A DNA stretch of 64,000 bases, from the NCBI RefSeq assembly GCF_036588685.1, contig NC_086373.1, positions 51,529,164-51,593,163 on the forward strand, given 5' to 3'. Origin of the DNA: Mytilus trossulus. Lineage: Eukaryota > Mollusca > Bivalvia > Mytilida > Mytilidae. The notes below the pieces were generated by a model. The model searched no databases, had not been told where the DNA came from, and was given only the letters and a program-made list of their open reading frames with translations. The stretch's first letter is position 1, and each line of letters begins with the position of its first letter. Below, one piece after another: positions 48,900 to 62,262 of this stretch. The translations under genes were made by a program, and so were the position numbers.

Positions 48900-49500
48900 A
48901 GTACACACCCGTGGTAAAATATGAATATATTGTAAGCGCTGTTCCGATTGTTTTCCCACGTCATATGTTTTTTTTATGAATAAGCTACTCGACGTCATAG
49001 AACAATGACGTCAGAATATAAGCAACTTACGGGAAAATACACGCTTGTGAAACGGAAAATCATCACAACAAGGAAACGTAAACAAATGATGCTAAAATGA
49101 GTTATATTAGCCATTTTTGTATACATATGAGACATATAAGTACAATTATGATTAGATTCATCTAAAATTATCTAAACATGTTATTATAAATAGTTTAAGC
49201 ATCATTATTTATCCAGTTTGCTCCGTTATTTTACGTCAATTTAGTAGTGCGTTTATTTATTGGAACGACAAAAAATGCCATCACCTAGAGCGCTTTGATC
49301 CAAAAGAATTGCCGTATTTGTCCTATTAGAATCGATATAACTCATGGGAGCTTGAATATATCTAGATTTTACCACGGGTTGTCACTTTATGCCGATATTT
49401 TACCCGTCGCTATCGCTCAGGGTAAAATATTTGTCATAAAGGGCAAACCCGTGGTAAAATCACGATATATTCAAGCCCCCATGAATTATTTCTTAATTAT
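48900..49500. repeat. foldback repeat with cccgtggtaaaat arms
   Basis: The core is a near-palindrome at 49339-49488: arms atgggagcttgaatatatct / atattcaagcccccat, taccacgggtt / aacccgtggtaa and tttatgccgatattttaccc / gggtaaaatatttgtcataaa. A further cccgtggtaaaatatg copy is at 48907. No gene. Confidence 0.7.
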
Positions 49501-50569
49501 ACCATGAGCCTTTGAAGATATCTCTAGTTTAACAATAGACTGCGGCCTTTTGGTCATATATTTTTCACCAGAACATCTTCTCAAAGTTAGTTTCATGTAT
49601 ATTCCTATTTATCTGCGTTGGAAAATAATGTAAGTTTGCCTTCACCTTCATACTTTGTTTACATTTTGACGATTTGATAAAATGTGTTTATCAAACGATG
49701 GAAGGGAATAAGAGTGGTACCCCCTCTAGCACCCTTTAAGACGTCACTGAATAAAGTATTTATTTTCATAATGTACTATTGATGGAATTGACTAGGACAT
49801 TTATAATGACTGAGCCGTAGCCAAGGTCACTTTTGCTGTCACAGGCAATACCGATGGACATTTTATTTTAGAGAATACAGAATATCATTGTTATCCAAGA
49901 AGAGAAGCTTATTCTTAACCGATATGAAATAATGGACATGCACTGTAACTACATAATAGTACTTAATTGAAAAACTGGACACTATCGTAATTACCTCATA
50001 AATAAGAGAAAAGAGCCTCTATTTTCCAACTTATTACGCCTTATTCAAACTCATCATTCAACAAAAAATCAAGAACAAAAAATACCTGTTTTCTAAATCA
50101 TCTTTGGAGGTTAGAACTTTTGGTATAAATGGGCGAGTGTTTAAAGGGAGGGATGAAATTGTTCTGTTTACGCCCCAACCAAGTGTCACCATTAACAGTA
50201 TGTACGTACGGACGTCCCAACATTGGTTTCCACATACTAACTTTAGTTTAAAAATCATTTACATAATGCTTCTATATTTATAACCACAGAACAACTTTGA
50301 ATGTGATCTAGCGTCACTTTTAACTCTTCAGAATTATGCTTTTTTACAAATGGTAAATAGTTGAACAATATCAGTACCAATAGAGAGATAACGACTGTGT
50401 GTTGTCAGCGTGTTAGGTATTTGTTGTCCTTTTTTAAATGTCATCGTGACAAAGTTTAACATTGCTGACTTATTCCTAAATATGTATGGAAACTTACCGG
50501 AAACTATGAATTTATATTGGTGTAGTTTCAAAAGACAGTTAATCATTCAAACGTTAAATTTCGAATAAA

Positions 50570-50800
50570 AAATACCAGCACTGTATGAGAGGGGCTTACG
50601 ATACCAGAGGGACAGTTAAACTCATTAATCAAAATAAATTGACAACGCCATGGCTAAAAAATAAAAAGACAAACAGATAAATAATAGTAAACAAGACAAA
50701 ACATAGAAAACTAAAGACTAAGAGACACGAACGTCACCAAAAACTGGGTGTGAGCTCAGGTGCTCCGAAAGAGTAACCTACTTCACATGTGGCAGCCCGG
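50570..50800 (+). repeat. Mytilus interspersed repeat (ccatggctaaaaaa type), fuller copy
   Basis: It starts near taccagcactgtatgagagg, passes through gacaacgccatggctaaaaa and ends near cacatgtggcagcccg. It is longer than the copies in units 1-3. Confidence 0.65.
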
Positions 50801-51479
50801 CCTCTGGTTGCTGATGTTATTACAAACCTGGTAAAATTGTCTAATTCGGGAGGTCACATTCGTGGTGAAAAGAGAAGTTGTTTGTAGTTACATAAGGAAC
50901 ATATCCGATTTCATCCTTGAAACGGTTATTCAATAACGGTCATCCAACTCGTGATGTCGTCCATAGAATTAACGAAAGTATGATTTCAACTTCACCATTG
51001 AAACTCTTGTTTAATAGCTTCCTTGTGAGTAGCAACCTCTATCAAAGAAATAATAATTGAAAATAAAAGCCCGGGGACTATCGTATTAATTGTGGAATAC
51101 ATGTTGTATATAATCCGTAAATTATGTTTCGGATTGTCTAGAAGATGTGGGCAGAGTTTTTTGGAAAATGGTTTAATTTGTTCTTTTCAAAATATAATAA
51201 TGAGATTGACCTGTAGTTTTCGAAAACCAATTTAACATTATAGATAACCAGGGTCTTGCAAAAATCACATTTTAAACTCTAATGAATAAATTAATAGTTT
51301 TTCCCTACACTACAAAACAATGTGGATCATTACACTGATTTTTTTGTCAAAAAGAGGTATTGTAGTCATTATTGTGTTTTAATCTATATTACTATAAAAC
51401 AAAAAACTATGCCAACAGTTTAAAAACAAAATGGCATATAGACAAGGTAAATTAGCATAATTGAAAGACAAGAATAAAA

Positions 51480-53265
51480 ACTAGAGGCTCTAAAGAGCCT
51501 GTGTCGCTCACCTTGGTCTATGTGAATATTCAACAAAGGACACAGATGGATTCATGACAAAATTGTGTTTTGGTGATGGTGATGTGTTTGTAGATCTTAC
51601 TTTACTAAACATTTTTGCTGTGTACAACTATCCCTTTCTATAATAATTGGCCCAGTAGTTTCAGTGGAAAATGTTAGTAAAAATTTTATGAAAATTGTTA
51701 AAAATTTACTATAAAGGGCAATAACTCCTTATGGGGTCAACTGACCATTTTGGTTATGTTGACTTATTTTAAGGTCTTACTTTGCTGTAAATTATCGCTG
51801 TTTTCAGTTTATCTCTATCTATAATATTATTCAAGATAATAACCAAAAACAGTAAAATTTCCTTAAAATTACCAATTCAGGGGCAGCAACCAAACAAAGG
51901 GTTGTTCGATTCATCTGAAAAGTGCAGGGCAGATAGATCTTGACCTGATAAACAATATCAACACCCATCAGATTTGCTCTTAATGCTTTGGTTTTTAAGT
52001 TATAAGCCTAAACTGCATTTCACCCCTATGTTCTACTTTTAGCCATGGCGGCCATCTTGGTTAGTTGGCCGGGTCACCAGACACAATTTTCAAACTAGAT
52101 ACCCAAATGATGATTATGGCCAAGTTTGATTTGATTTGGCCTAGTAGTTTCAGAGAGTAAGATTTTTGTAAAAGATAACGAAGATTTACAAAAAATGGTT
52201 AAAAATTGACTATGAAGGACAATAACTCCTAAAGAGATGAACTGACCATTTTGATCCTGTTGAATTATTTGTAAATCTTACTGAGCTGAACATTTTTGCG
52301 TTTTACAGTTTATCTCTATCTATAATAATATTCAAGATAAAAACAAAAAACAGCAAAATTTCATTAAAATTACCAATTAAGGGGCAGCAACCCAACAAAG
52401 GGTAGTCGGATTCATCTGAAAAATTCAGGGCAGATAGATCTTGACCTGATGAACAATATCAACGTCAATCAGATTTGCTCCAAATGTTTTGGTTTTTGAG
52501 TTATAAGCCAAAAACTGCATTTCACCCTATTTTCTATTTTTAGCCATGGCGGCCATCTTGGTTGGTTAGCCGGGTCACCGGACAAAATTGTAAAACTAGA
52601 TATCCCAATAATGATTGTGGCCAAGTTTGACTTTATCTGGCTCTGTAGTTTCAGAGAAGATTTTTGTAAAAGATAACTAAGATTTACGAAAAATAGTTAA
52701 AAATTGACTATAAAGGGCAATAACTCCTATAGGGGTCAACTGACCATTTTGGTCCTGTTGACCTATTTGTAAATCTTACTTTGCTGAACATTCTGGCAGT
52801 TTACAGTTGATCTCTATCTATTATAATATTCAAGATGATAACCAAAAACAGCAAAATTTCCTTAAAATTACCAATTCAGGGGCAGCAACCTAGCAACCAG
52901 TTGTCGAATTCCTCTGAAAATTCAGATAGATTTTGACCTTGTTAACAATTTTACCCCATGTCAGATTTGCTCTAAATGCTTTGGTTTTTGAGTTATAAGC
53001 CAAAAACTGCATTTTACCTCTATGTTCTATTTTTAGCCATGGTGGCCATCTTGGTTGGTTGGCCGGGTCACCGGACACAATTTTTAAACTAGATACCCCA
53101 ATGATGATTGTGGCCAAGTTTGATTTTATTTGTCCCAGTAGTTTCAGGGGAGAAGATTTTTGTAAAAGTTCACGACGACAGACGACAGACGACGGACGAC
53201 GACGGACGACGGACGCCAAGTGATGAGAAAAGCTCACTTGGCCCTTCGGGCCAGGTTAGCTAAAA
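51480..53265 (+). repeat. three-monomer bivalve repeat array, about 495-bp period
   Basis: The array opens with ctagaggctctaaagagcct (tgtgtcgctcacc) and closes with a gacgacggacg run and gaaaagctcacttggccctt. Monomers start at equivalent tagtttcag words near 51655, 52143, 52644 and 53137, giving a period of about 490-500 bp. Shared words include accaattcaggggcagcaac, gcagatagatcttgacctga and ccatggcggccatcttggtt. The arrangement is widespread in bivalves by my recollection. The ORF at 52890-53237 on the minus strand is part of the repeat and not a gene. Confidence 0.82.
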
Positions 53266-54059
53266 AAGAAATACTGAAAACAATATGTTAGCGGGATGCA
53301 TTAGTACCCAGGCACGACAAAAGGAAATTAACAAAAAAATATAAAACAGTAAAGGATAAAAAAGATAAATAAAAGAACACTATAACACATAATTATGATG
53401 ATAGACAATTGCAGTACCTATAATCTATATTTCAAGGCCACCACGTATTCTTTGTAAAATTGATCCGTAATAATTATCATCAAGGTATGGGTGACTTCTG
53501 ATGAACTTTAAAAATGGACGAGACGCTATGATCAAATTAAAATATAACAACTTCTAAATATAAAAAAATGTTCATTTCGCCAGAAAAGTCATATATAAGA
53601 ATTAATTACTTTAATCAGTAATATTTTCGAATTGTTCATGTTATATATTAGAACCAACTTCGTATTATAACATTTTACCTTAAAATATAGTATAAGTCGG
53701 AAAGTCAATATCATATCTTCCCGTTAACGTTTTTTTTCTCGAAAAAGTATGAAATGTTCTTAAGAATCAAAATATTAGAACTCTAATATACAGAAAAAAG
53801 GTGGCATGTCCATATCGCTTGTATAGTCATTTTGACTTTTTTTTTTTAATTTAATCAGTAATTTTCCGTAATATTTTTTTTTGTTTGAGATATTAAACTT
53901 ATCTAATGATTTAAACATTAAACTTTTAACTATAGGTTTAGTCATGCATAGGGTCAATATCAATTCCAAAAAAAGATATGTTGACCCGAATTTAAAATTA
54001 CAACGTTTGCTATGTCAGTGTAGGATGGTTATTTTTATCTTTACACGTATTAAATGTAA

Positions 54060-54494
54060 TTGTGACATAGGTTTACATATCTAATTATTAAACATGTTTT
54101 GGAACGTGACATAATATCTATCTGTGTGCAAAACAACTGTGTGCAAAACATCATCTGACATAAAGCGTGTGCAAAAATCCATATCAATCTAATTACTATG
54201 TTATTACGCAGTAACGTATTGATTTTATCATGAGGCCATCGAGAAGGGTCAGTATATTGTTCGACATACGTACACTCTGGTTATACAAATTATGTAGTGA
54301 TACCACAGAAATAAGTACAAATAAAATTTAGAATGATGAAAATTAATTATACATTATTTTCTGATTTTAACCATGTCTTCATTAAGTTAAGCGAAACTGA
54401 ATATTTAAATAATGACATATGGCATACTATTCACTATGTCGGACCTCAGATAACATAGATTTTGCACACGAAACTTTCGCAAATGGTTATATAA
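54060..54494 (+). promoter_or_regulatory. Metallothionein gene 6 promoter, four MRE-like cores and TATA box
   Basis: MRE-like cores are at 54124-54130, 54139-54145, 54167-54173 and 54463-54469. TATATAA is at 54488-54494, 79 bp before the ATG. The distal cluster has three cores within 50 bp: a small local duplication of ctgtgtgcaaaaca has added one compared with genes 4 and 5. Confidence 0.73.
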
Positions 54495-54566
54495 AAATCG
54501 GCATATTACTAAACAACAACTTTTCTATTTTATAGCACATTAAGCAGACCAATTTAAACGAACAAA

Positions 54567-56025
54567 ATGCCTGGACCTTGTAATTGCATTGAAAGTAAGT
54601 AGCTAACATATATCTTAACTTTTAATTGGAAATCTAACTTGAAATATAATGTGATTGATTATTGAACATAAATGTTATGTATATTAAAAAAATTTGATAA
54701 GTGCATTTGAAAAACAAAAATGAAAAACAGAGGTCATAATATAAATGTACATTCGACTTCTTACTTTGAGAACCTCCCGCTTCATCTACTAATTACTGCT
54801 ATGCAACTTTTAATTTTTTTGGGGGTGACCAGAAATATTAGTAGCTTTTGCGGATTAAATATTCATTTTCATGTGTTGCTTCGCACGCAATTTTTCTTGC
54901 AGCCTTACCGAGGCAAATTATTCATTTTTAAAAATCTTTTGTCCCCTTCCGTTGATCAAATGATCGCTGTCCTACCTTGATGTCGTTGATGGTAGGCGTG
55001 CAGAACATGTAATTATACCCTTGAATAGTAAGGTAAACTGACTGGTAAAAATTTTCAAATGTTTTCCATTTATGGTGTATTCATTATTATTCGTTGGATA
55101 CCAATTTAAATGGATTTGGTGGGTACAGGTAAATTACGAAATTAAATGTTCAACAAATGACAAACTTTGTACAGGCTTGTTTGCATACATCGGCAGTACT
55201 ACGAAATTAAGTGTTCACGAACATGCTAGTTTTCCTTTAACCATGAAAATTGGTTTCCACAAAAAAAGTACAATATATAATACAGGTGAAAGTTAAAAGA
55301 TTGAGTGTGAGTCAATTGAAATCACTAATAGAGTTTTTTTACTTTATGTGTAGCAAACGTGTGTATCTGTGGTACTGGATGCAGCGGGAAATGTTGTCAA
55401 TGTGGAGACGCCTGTAAATGTGCCAGTGGCTGTGGATGTTCCGGATGTAAAGTTGTTTGCAGATGTCCTGGTTTGTTCATTTTTACAGTCCACATTTTTA
55501 AATATTCATTTTATTTAGATAATTTTAATTTTAACCAACGTTTTTTTTTTCATTCTCAGTAACTGCTTTAAATTGGATATGTGTAGAAAGTAAAAAAAAT
55601 GATGATAAACTGAAACATTTCCCGTGTTATCGTTTTATTTAGTGCATGTTTGCTTGTGTCTGGACCTTTATTTCAGTTTGGAAATCGTCATATTACAAAA
55701 TCCTACTCTATTAACTAACGAACCTGTAAAGGAAAAAATTACAATTTTACTAATATCAAAAAACAATTTTCAGAAAGGAAGTTGAAAATGTTTTTTTTGT
55801 ACATGCTTCTGTTTATATATGAATCTTTTATAATTATAAAAATACATCGATCCATCGCTCTTGATAACATCAATCATTGATTTCTTCAATAAAACATATA
55901 CACATTATATTGAAATGCCTTTTCAAATGATTTTTTTAAATTATATTTTAGGAACCTGTGCGTGTGGATGTGACTGTACTGGTCCGACAAACTGCAAATG
56001 TGAATCTGGGTGCTCCTGCAAGTGA
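54567..56025 (+). CDS. Metallothionein gene 6 (MT-20, MPGP subgroup), three exons, 72 aa
   Basis: Exons are 54567-54594, 55354-55470 and 55952-56025. The protein begins [19 protein letters not shown] and ends ESGCSCK, with 23 Cys and five Lys; the middle reads [18 protein letters not shown]. It is the closest of the window's copies to the consensus of the subgroup. Exon 3 begins with GA so that the junction Gly codon is GGA, where the other complete copies have GGT. AATAAA is at 56112-56117, just before a foldback insertion. Confidence 0.96.
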
Positions 56026-56147
56026 CATAAAACCAATTACATCACGATCAATATAGACATACTTGTAACTCATATCATTCATAAAAGATTGCGTGATGTT
56101 CATTGATATCAAATAAACAAATTTTTAATAATCCTTTTGGTTAATAA

Positions 56148-56594
56148 ATAGAATCATATTCAAAACAGTGTGGTCCTGGCCATCGATTGACGACCTAAAT
56201 TATCCCATTGACTGGGACAGATTAGGTGAACGTTTTTCTGTAACGACCATTGCTCACTTCTTACTAATTATAGAATTTAAACTGTGGGGTCACCAAAGGT
56301 TCTTAACGCCTTTAATAATAAAATTATTCGAAAAATTATTCAGGAATAGCCTTTATGTTTTGATTAATATTATTGATATAAATCAACACATCGTATTATT
56401 CCGGATTCGTTTTTCGAATTGCTTTATTTAGGTGTTGAGAACCTTTGGTGACCCCACAGATTCAGTGTCTTTAACAAGTACATAGTGAGCAGTGATTGTT
56501 ACCGACAAACGTTCACCTAATCTGTTCCAGTCAAAGGGATAATTTAGGTCGTCAATCAAAGGCCAGGACCACACTGTTTTGAATATGATTCTAT
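56148..56594. mobile_element. foldback element immediately 3' of gene 6
   Basis: The arms are long and near-identical: atagaatcatattcaaaaca at the left and its complement tgttttgaatatgattctat at the right. Matching continues through gtgtggtcctggcc, gacgacctaaattatcc and gtggggtcaccaaaggttct, about 190 bp per arm around a short AT-rich centre. The equivalent sequence after gene 5 (48340) lacks it. Transcripts reading past the AATAAA at 56112 would form a strong hairpin. Confidence 0.85.
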
Positions 56595-56617
56595 ATATTC
56601 ATATTAACATAAAATTA

Positions 56618-56965
56618 AGAATGAAAATGGGGAATGTGATAACTGAGACAAAAAACCAACTAAAGTGCAGAAAACAACTTAAGACCACAAATGGGTCTTC
56701 AATACAGCTATAAAATCCTGCACCCGAGGGACTCTTTCAGCTGGCCTTTAACAAAAATGTGTACTAGTTTAGTGATAATGGACGTCATTCTAGATCCAAA
56801 TATATAAATGAACTAAAATTAAAAATCATGCAAGACTAACAAAGGCCAGAGGCTCCTGACTTGGGAGAGGCGTAAACATGTGGCGTATAGTTTAACAGGA
56901 TTTGTTAAGATCTCAACCGTCCCAACTAGTAGCAAGAGTAGAAAAAACAAACACACAGCATATAC
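56618..56965 (+). repeat. Mytilus SINE-like repeat
   Basis: It begins aatgaaaatggggaatgtga and contains aatgggtcttcaatacagct, gcacccgagggactctttca and aggccagaggctcctgactt, which I recognise as a common mussel repeat. Together with the preceding foldback it accounts for most of the extra length of this spacer compared with that after gene 5. Confidence 0.75.
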
Positions 56966-59340
56966 ATATAAATTAAGAATTAGCACAGTTGAAAACTAAT
57001 TGACACCGGCGGTAGACATTTGCATGTCCGAAATTTGTTTCCTATATGCAACGGTATTATGTCTTACATTTCTTATTCAACTTCATTTGCCACTGGACGT
57101 TAAGCAACCAACAATCAATCAATCAATCTTATTCAACTTCATTAACATAATCAATTTGTATGTTCTCCTGAATTTCTTATACCAAAAAGGTTAACTGGAT
57201 ATATTGTCTTCGTTTGACTTCTTTCGATCGGCAGTAAAACTTTTGGTAAAATGAGTTGTAAGTTAGATTATTTGGGTTGTATAAATACACAGTCATGTGC
57301 AATCGAAAAAGTATCGTTGAATACAGGAAAATTGCTATGCTCTAAGCATTGAGTCTCTATTTACCAACTTATTACGCCTTATTTAAACTCACAATTCGAA
57401 AATAAATCATTAAGTAATAAATACTCGTTCTCAAAATCATCTTCGGAGTTTGATACATTTGGTATATACTCACGGTGGGTATGGTTGTCCTGCGAGAGAA
57501 CGTTCTGTGCTGGTGATTTGGTCCTGACGGGTGCTGGTGGGTCCTTGCAAGTTCGTTAAACGGAATTGCCCTGACGCTGTGCTGGTGATAAGAAAAAAGG
57601 TTCTAGTTCTGTACTTTTATATTTTAGTTAAAAGTGGCATATATTCGAGATCATCGATGCTGTACTGTTATTGACTTATAAGCTGTTGTCTGCTTTCTTG
57701 AAATTGACATTGTTGTGAATCTGTTTACTGTTTATATGAGAGAAAAAATACCCCTATTTGTTTTATTTTTTTTTAAATTAACTGTGATCTTAAAAAATTG
57801 GCCTGTTAATGGAACCCTTCTTGCCCCCTTTTAAGATAAGAAAAATGCTTACGATTTTCGGGATTACGATCATTTTGCAAGATCACCAAAATACGTTGTA
57901 ATTTATACAATACTTATATAAAGTAGATGATGTGGTATGTTTGTTGTCAATAGACAAATTTCCATAAGAAACCGAAGGAAGTATGTGTTAACAACCATAC
58001 GTCATCGTACGACCTTCAACAATAACCCATAAAATAAAAATGTAAAAGGTGTTGCATAATAAAAATGGAGAGCAAAACTATAGAACAAAGGACTTTCTGG
58101 GCGTTTGAATCATGTCTTTAGCAGCTTAAAACACATTTGTTTGTGAACAATTGAGTGCTGACTATAAGACTGACTACAGTATTGCGGGTTTGTTTGTTTG
58201 GTGTTTTATTTTATTTATTTTTTTTTGGGGGGGGGGGAGGGATGGGGATAAGTTAGAGCGAGGTTTCAGTGAAAACTAAACGGTTATTTTTTTCGAAAGT
58301 TCGATAAAACACTACACAAAATCACTATTTTATGAATGGGCAGGCTAGAATATGTCAGAGAATGAAGACGAGATAACATAGAGAACACTAACAAAACTAA
58401 GATTTCTAAGCTTTTTCATTTCAAAATAAATATTTTTGATAAAGAATTACGGGGGAGGAAGTGAACAATGTGTCCTACTTTTCTATATTTAAATATTTTT
58501 CATGAATAAAAATCAAATGTGCCTTGATTATAATAGAAAATGAGTAAATGGAAAAAATACCCAACTAAAATACACTTTTATTCAAATATTGGAAATATCA
58601 CTAAGCTTTTAAGTTTTGTGTGTCAAACACACCATCTCTGTAGTAATGACTCCTTACTAAGATATTTCACTTCATTTTTTTTTTCTGCATTTCATTATAT
58701 TGTGAATTCATAGAATTATTATATTAGAAATTGTACTCCACTCGTTCTATTTGAGCAGTCAAAATGCGTTGACTGTATATTTCTATATCATATACAGTCA
58801 CTGACCTGATATCACTTTTCCTCATGAATATTTAAATAGAAATTGCCGAAAATGTAATTAATTATTCATGCGACCTATTCAACCTGTTCTTGTTTCCAAT
58901 GTATATGTCGTGTACATTTTATTATTTTGTACAGGTTATTACTTGTACAAAAACTTTGTATGAGTAATTACTTGTATGATGCCATCATACAAGTAAATAC
59001 CTGTACAAATGTAATTGTACCAGTAATTACTTGTACAATTTTTGTTGAGAAAAAGAAAATAACTCGTACAACACAATATACTTGAGTTTTATTTGCTTCT
59101 CCTTTAATCTATTATGTTTAACCTTTAGTTAAAATGTATGACATTGCAAATAGGTTGTAGAAGGGTTTTATTTTATTTTTGCTTTAAAGACTTTGTCACT
59201 TTGAATCAGTCGTCAGTATTTAAGTGGCAACAAGCTGTTAAGCTAAATTTGCTCAATGTCTCATGCTAGGTTATGTTGTTACTCAGCGTTCATCGTGTGT
59301 CTGAATTCTTCTAACATTTCAAAAATAATACAAAAATAAT
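56966..59340. other. spacer between genes 6 and 7, first half
   Basis: 56980-57290 matches the 3' region of gene 5 (48380-48620), including the decayed protein fragment. 57480-57600 has gtgctggtga words that reappear at 59690-59735. At 58200-58240 there is a T/G-homopolymer stretch. 58915-59045 has inverted taattacttgtac / gtacaagtaa words. No gene is seen; the rest is AT-rich unique-looking DNA. Confidence 0.55.
58915..59045. repeat. inverted-repeat cluster of ttacttgtac words
   Basis: The word tacttgtac or its complement occurs at least six times within 130 bp, with an inverted pair attacttgtatgatgcc / gccatcatacaagtaaa at the centre. It resembles the arms of the foldback element at 12142-12838 (acttatataagtaa) in style but not in exact sequence. 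Confidence 0.6.
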
Positions 59341-59344
59341 AAAG

Positions 59345-59645
59345 AAGATGTGATAAAATTGCCAATGAGACATCTCTCCACAGGAACCCAAAAAGAAACA
59401 GAAATTAAAAACTATAGATCACCACACAGCCTTCAACAATGAGCAAAGCACATACCGCATAGTCAGCTTTAAAAGATCCCAAAAATGGCAAATGTGAAAC
59501 AATTCAAACGAGAAAACTAACGACCTTATTCGTGTACAAAAGTGAACAAAAAAAAAATATATAACACATCTACAATCGACAACCATTGACAAGCTTGGGA
59601 CAGGCACATACTTAATGTGGCAGGTTTTACATGCTAGCAGGATTA
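59345..59645 (-). repeat. Mytilus interspersed repeat, reverse orientation
   Basis: The reverse relative of 1700-2005: gaagatgtgataaaattgcc, gccttcaacaatgagcaaag and cgagaaaactaacgacctta, ending near aacctgggacagtggtg. Confidence 0.75.
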
Positions 59646-60484
59646 CATCCCTCCCCTAACCTGGGACAGTGGTGTAAATTGTTTATGGGTCCTTTCATTG
59701 TGCTGGTGGGTCCTGGTACGGTGCTGGTGATTTTGGATAAGAAGTTGGTCATATTTGAAATAAATGTTACAAAATCGATAAAATTGGGCAGATAATTGTT
59801 GCCAACAGGATCTATGACTCCTATTTTAGCAACATCATATTATCAAGAGTACGAACACATTAGATGAGTGAACTTGAGTAAAATAATAAAACATATTTAC
59901 TAAAAAAAATATCTCAAAAACACCGAACTTTTAATGAAAATTCAAATTGGAAAGATTCTTAACAAATGGTAAAATCAAAACATCAAACGAATGAAAAGCC
60001 ACTGGCATGCATACAGGAATGTCCCTCTGTAGAAATATAGACGATTTAACCTGGTTTTACAGCTAGTTAAAACTCAGTCTAACTTATACATGTATGCGAG
60101 TCGCATACACATAAAATTATATTGACAATAATGTGTGAATAAAATAATCAGACATAAAACTAGAAGGTAAAAAAGTCAAAAATAGAGGTATAACAGTTAA
60201 CATAGTGTAAAATTTGTTATTTCTATTAAAAACAAAACAAATGTGTATACATAATACAACGAAAACAAGAATGGCATATAGACACTTCTCATCAGGAAAT
60301 ATGAAAGTCAAGAATACAAACAATGACACACAGACAACAACATATTAATGGGATGCATAAGTACCGAGACAGGCCAAATGGAAATACCTAAACTGGATTA
60401 GTAAGTAACGGTTAATAATCTACAAAGACAAATAGATTTAAAGAAACACTAAAGCAAGTAATAAAGATGATAAAAAAAACCTTC

Positions 60485-60795
60485 AAACTGAGTGCATATA
60501 TAGATATAGGAATATGTGGTATGAGTGCAAATGAGACAACTCTCTATCCATGTAACAATTTATAAAAGTAAACCATTATAGGTCAAGGTATGACCTTCAA
60601 GACGGAGCCTTGGTTTACATCGAACAACATGCTATAAAGAGCCCAGAAAATAACTAGTGGAAAACCATTCAATCGGGCGGCAAACCAACACTCTTATCTA
60701 ATCATTTTAAAAACGAGAAACGAGAAACTTGTATGAACTTCATACACAGACAACATCTGTACATCAGATTCCTGACTTAGGACAGGCGCAAACAG
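60485..60795 (-). repeat. Mytilus interspersed repeat, reverse orientation
   Basis: Close relative of 15283-15625, starting tatagatatagga and containing gacaactctctatccatgta and cttcaagacggagccttggt. It interrupts the start of unit 7. Confidence 0.75.
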
Positions 60796-60989
60796 AATCT
60801 ATATTTCAAGACAAAAATTTATAATTTGTGATCTTGATACGGAATATATATCAACAGGTCTTGGTATCTTTTTTTTTATAGGACGAAACGTTCTAAACAC
60901 ATAAATAAAATTAAAATTAAAACTCAAACAAAATAGAGCTAGAGGCGGCGAATATACTTAATTTGACTTGGTATGTATGATGAGTTTAT

Positions 60990-61338
60990 TTACAACCACT
61001 GGGTAGATGCCACTGCTGGTGGAAATTTATTTCCCCGAGGGTATCACAAGCCCAGTAGTCAGCACTTTTGTGCTGACATGAACTGTCATTGATATGGATA
61101 TATTTATAAATTTACTGTTTACAATTTTTGAAAATTTTGAAATACTAAGGCTTTTTTTTTTTACCTCAGGCATAGATAACCTTAGCTGTATTTGGCAAAT
61201 CTTTTAGGAATTTGGGTCCTCAATGCTTTTCAACTTCGTACTTTATTTGGATTCGAGCGTCACTGATGAGTCTTTTGTAGACAAAACGCGCGTCTGACGT
61301 GTATTCTTAATTTAGTCCTGGTATCTATGATGAGTTTT
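60990..61338 (+). repeat. bivalve SINE-like repeat, fullest copy in the window
   Basis: It runs from ccactgggtagatgccactg through cccgagggtatcacaagccc and ataaccttagctgtatttgg to gagcgtcactgatgagtctt and a cgcgcgtctgacgt end. It unites the head seen at 45655 and the body seen at 28585. Confidence 0.78.
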
Positions 61339-61339
61339 T

Positions 61340-62262
61340 CTCAAGAGCCTTTGTCGCTCACCTGTATTTATTAATGCTTTGAAATCATATAAAAAGTGTT
61401 AAAATCATAATTTATAGTATAAGATATTGCATATCATTATTGACTATAATGATATCTAAGATATCCAAAAACTGCAAAAGTTCCGTAAAAATTAATAACT
61501 CAGGGGCAGCAACCCAACAACGCTTGTCGGATTCGTCTGAAAATTTCATGGCAGATCTAAATCTGATGAACATGCTTTAGTTTCAGATATATAAACCAAA
61601 AACTGCATTTTATCCCTATGTTCTATTTTAGCTGTTGATTGGAAGGCAGGATCATTGGACACAAATTTTAACCTAGATACCCTAATGATGAGTATGGCCA
61701 AGTTTGGTTAAATTTGTCTCAGTGGTTTCAGAGAAGAAGACTTTTGAACAAGATGACAAAAATGACGATACATTATTGAAATATTTACTAGAACAGGGTT
61801 ATAACTCCTTACGAGACCAACTGGCATTTAGGTCCTGTTGACTTATCTGTAGATATAACTCTGCTGAACATTATTCCTGTTAACAGTATTCAAGATAATA
61901 ACTAAAATTGGCAAAATTTCCTTAAAATAACAAATTTTAGATCTTAATCTGATGAATATTTTACCCCATGTTAGATTTTCTCTAAACGCTTTAGTTTCAG
62001 AGATATAAACTAAACACTGTATTTTACCACTATGTTCGTTTTTTAGCAATGTCGGCATGCTGTTTGACAGTCGGCGTCATCGGATTCATTTTACCCTAGT
62101 GATTAATGTGGCCAAGTTCGGTTAAATTTGGCCCCGTTAGTTTTAGAGGGGAAGACTTTTGTAAAATTTAACAGACGACGACGATGACGACGATGGACGG
62201 ACGACGGACCCCAATTGATGAGAAACGTTAACTTGACGATTCAGGTCAAGTGAGCTTAAAAG
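61340..62262 (+). repeat. long bivalve tandem-monomer repeat, diverged copy
   Basis: Opens with gagcctttgtcgctcacctg and closes with gacgacgatgacgacg, ccaattgatgagaaacg and caggtcaagtgagct. Two diverged monomers relate it to 51480-53265. Confidence 0.75.

Noticed and set aside
52890..53237. 115-codon minus-strand ORF with NQPRWPPWLKIEHRGKMQF, similar to 16429-16641
   Set aside because: It lies inside a widespread bivalve repeat and the same peptide appears wherever the repeat does; treated as repeat-derived.
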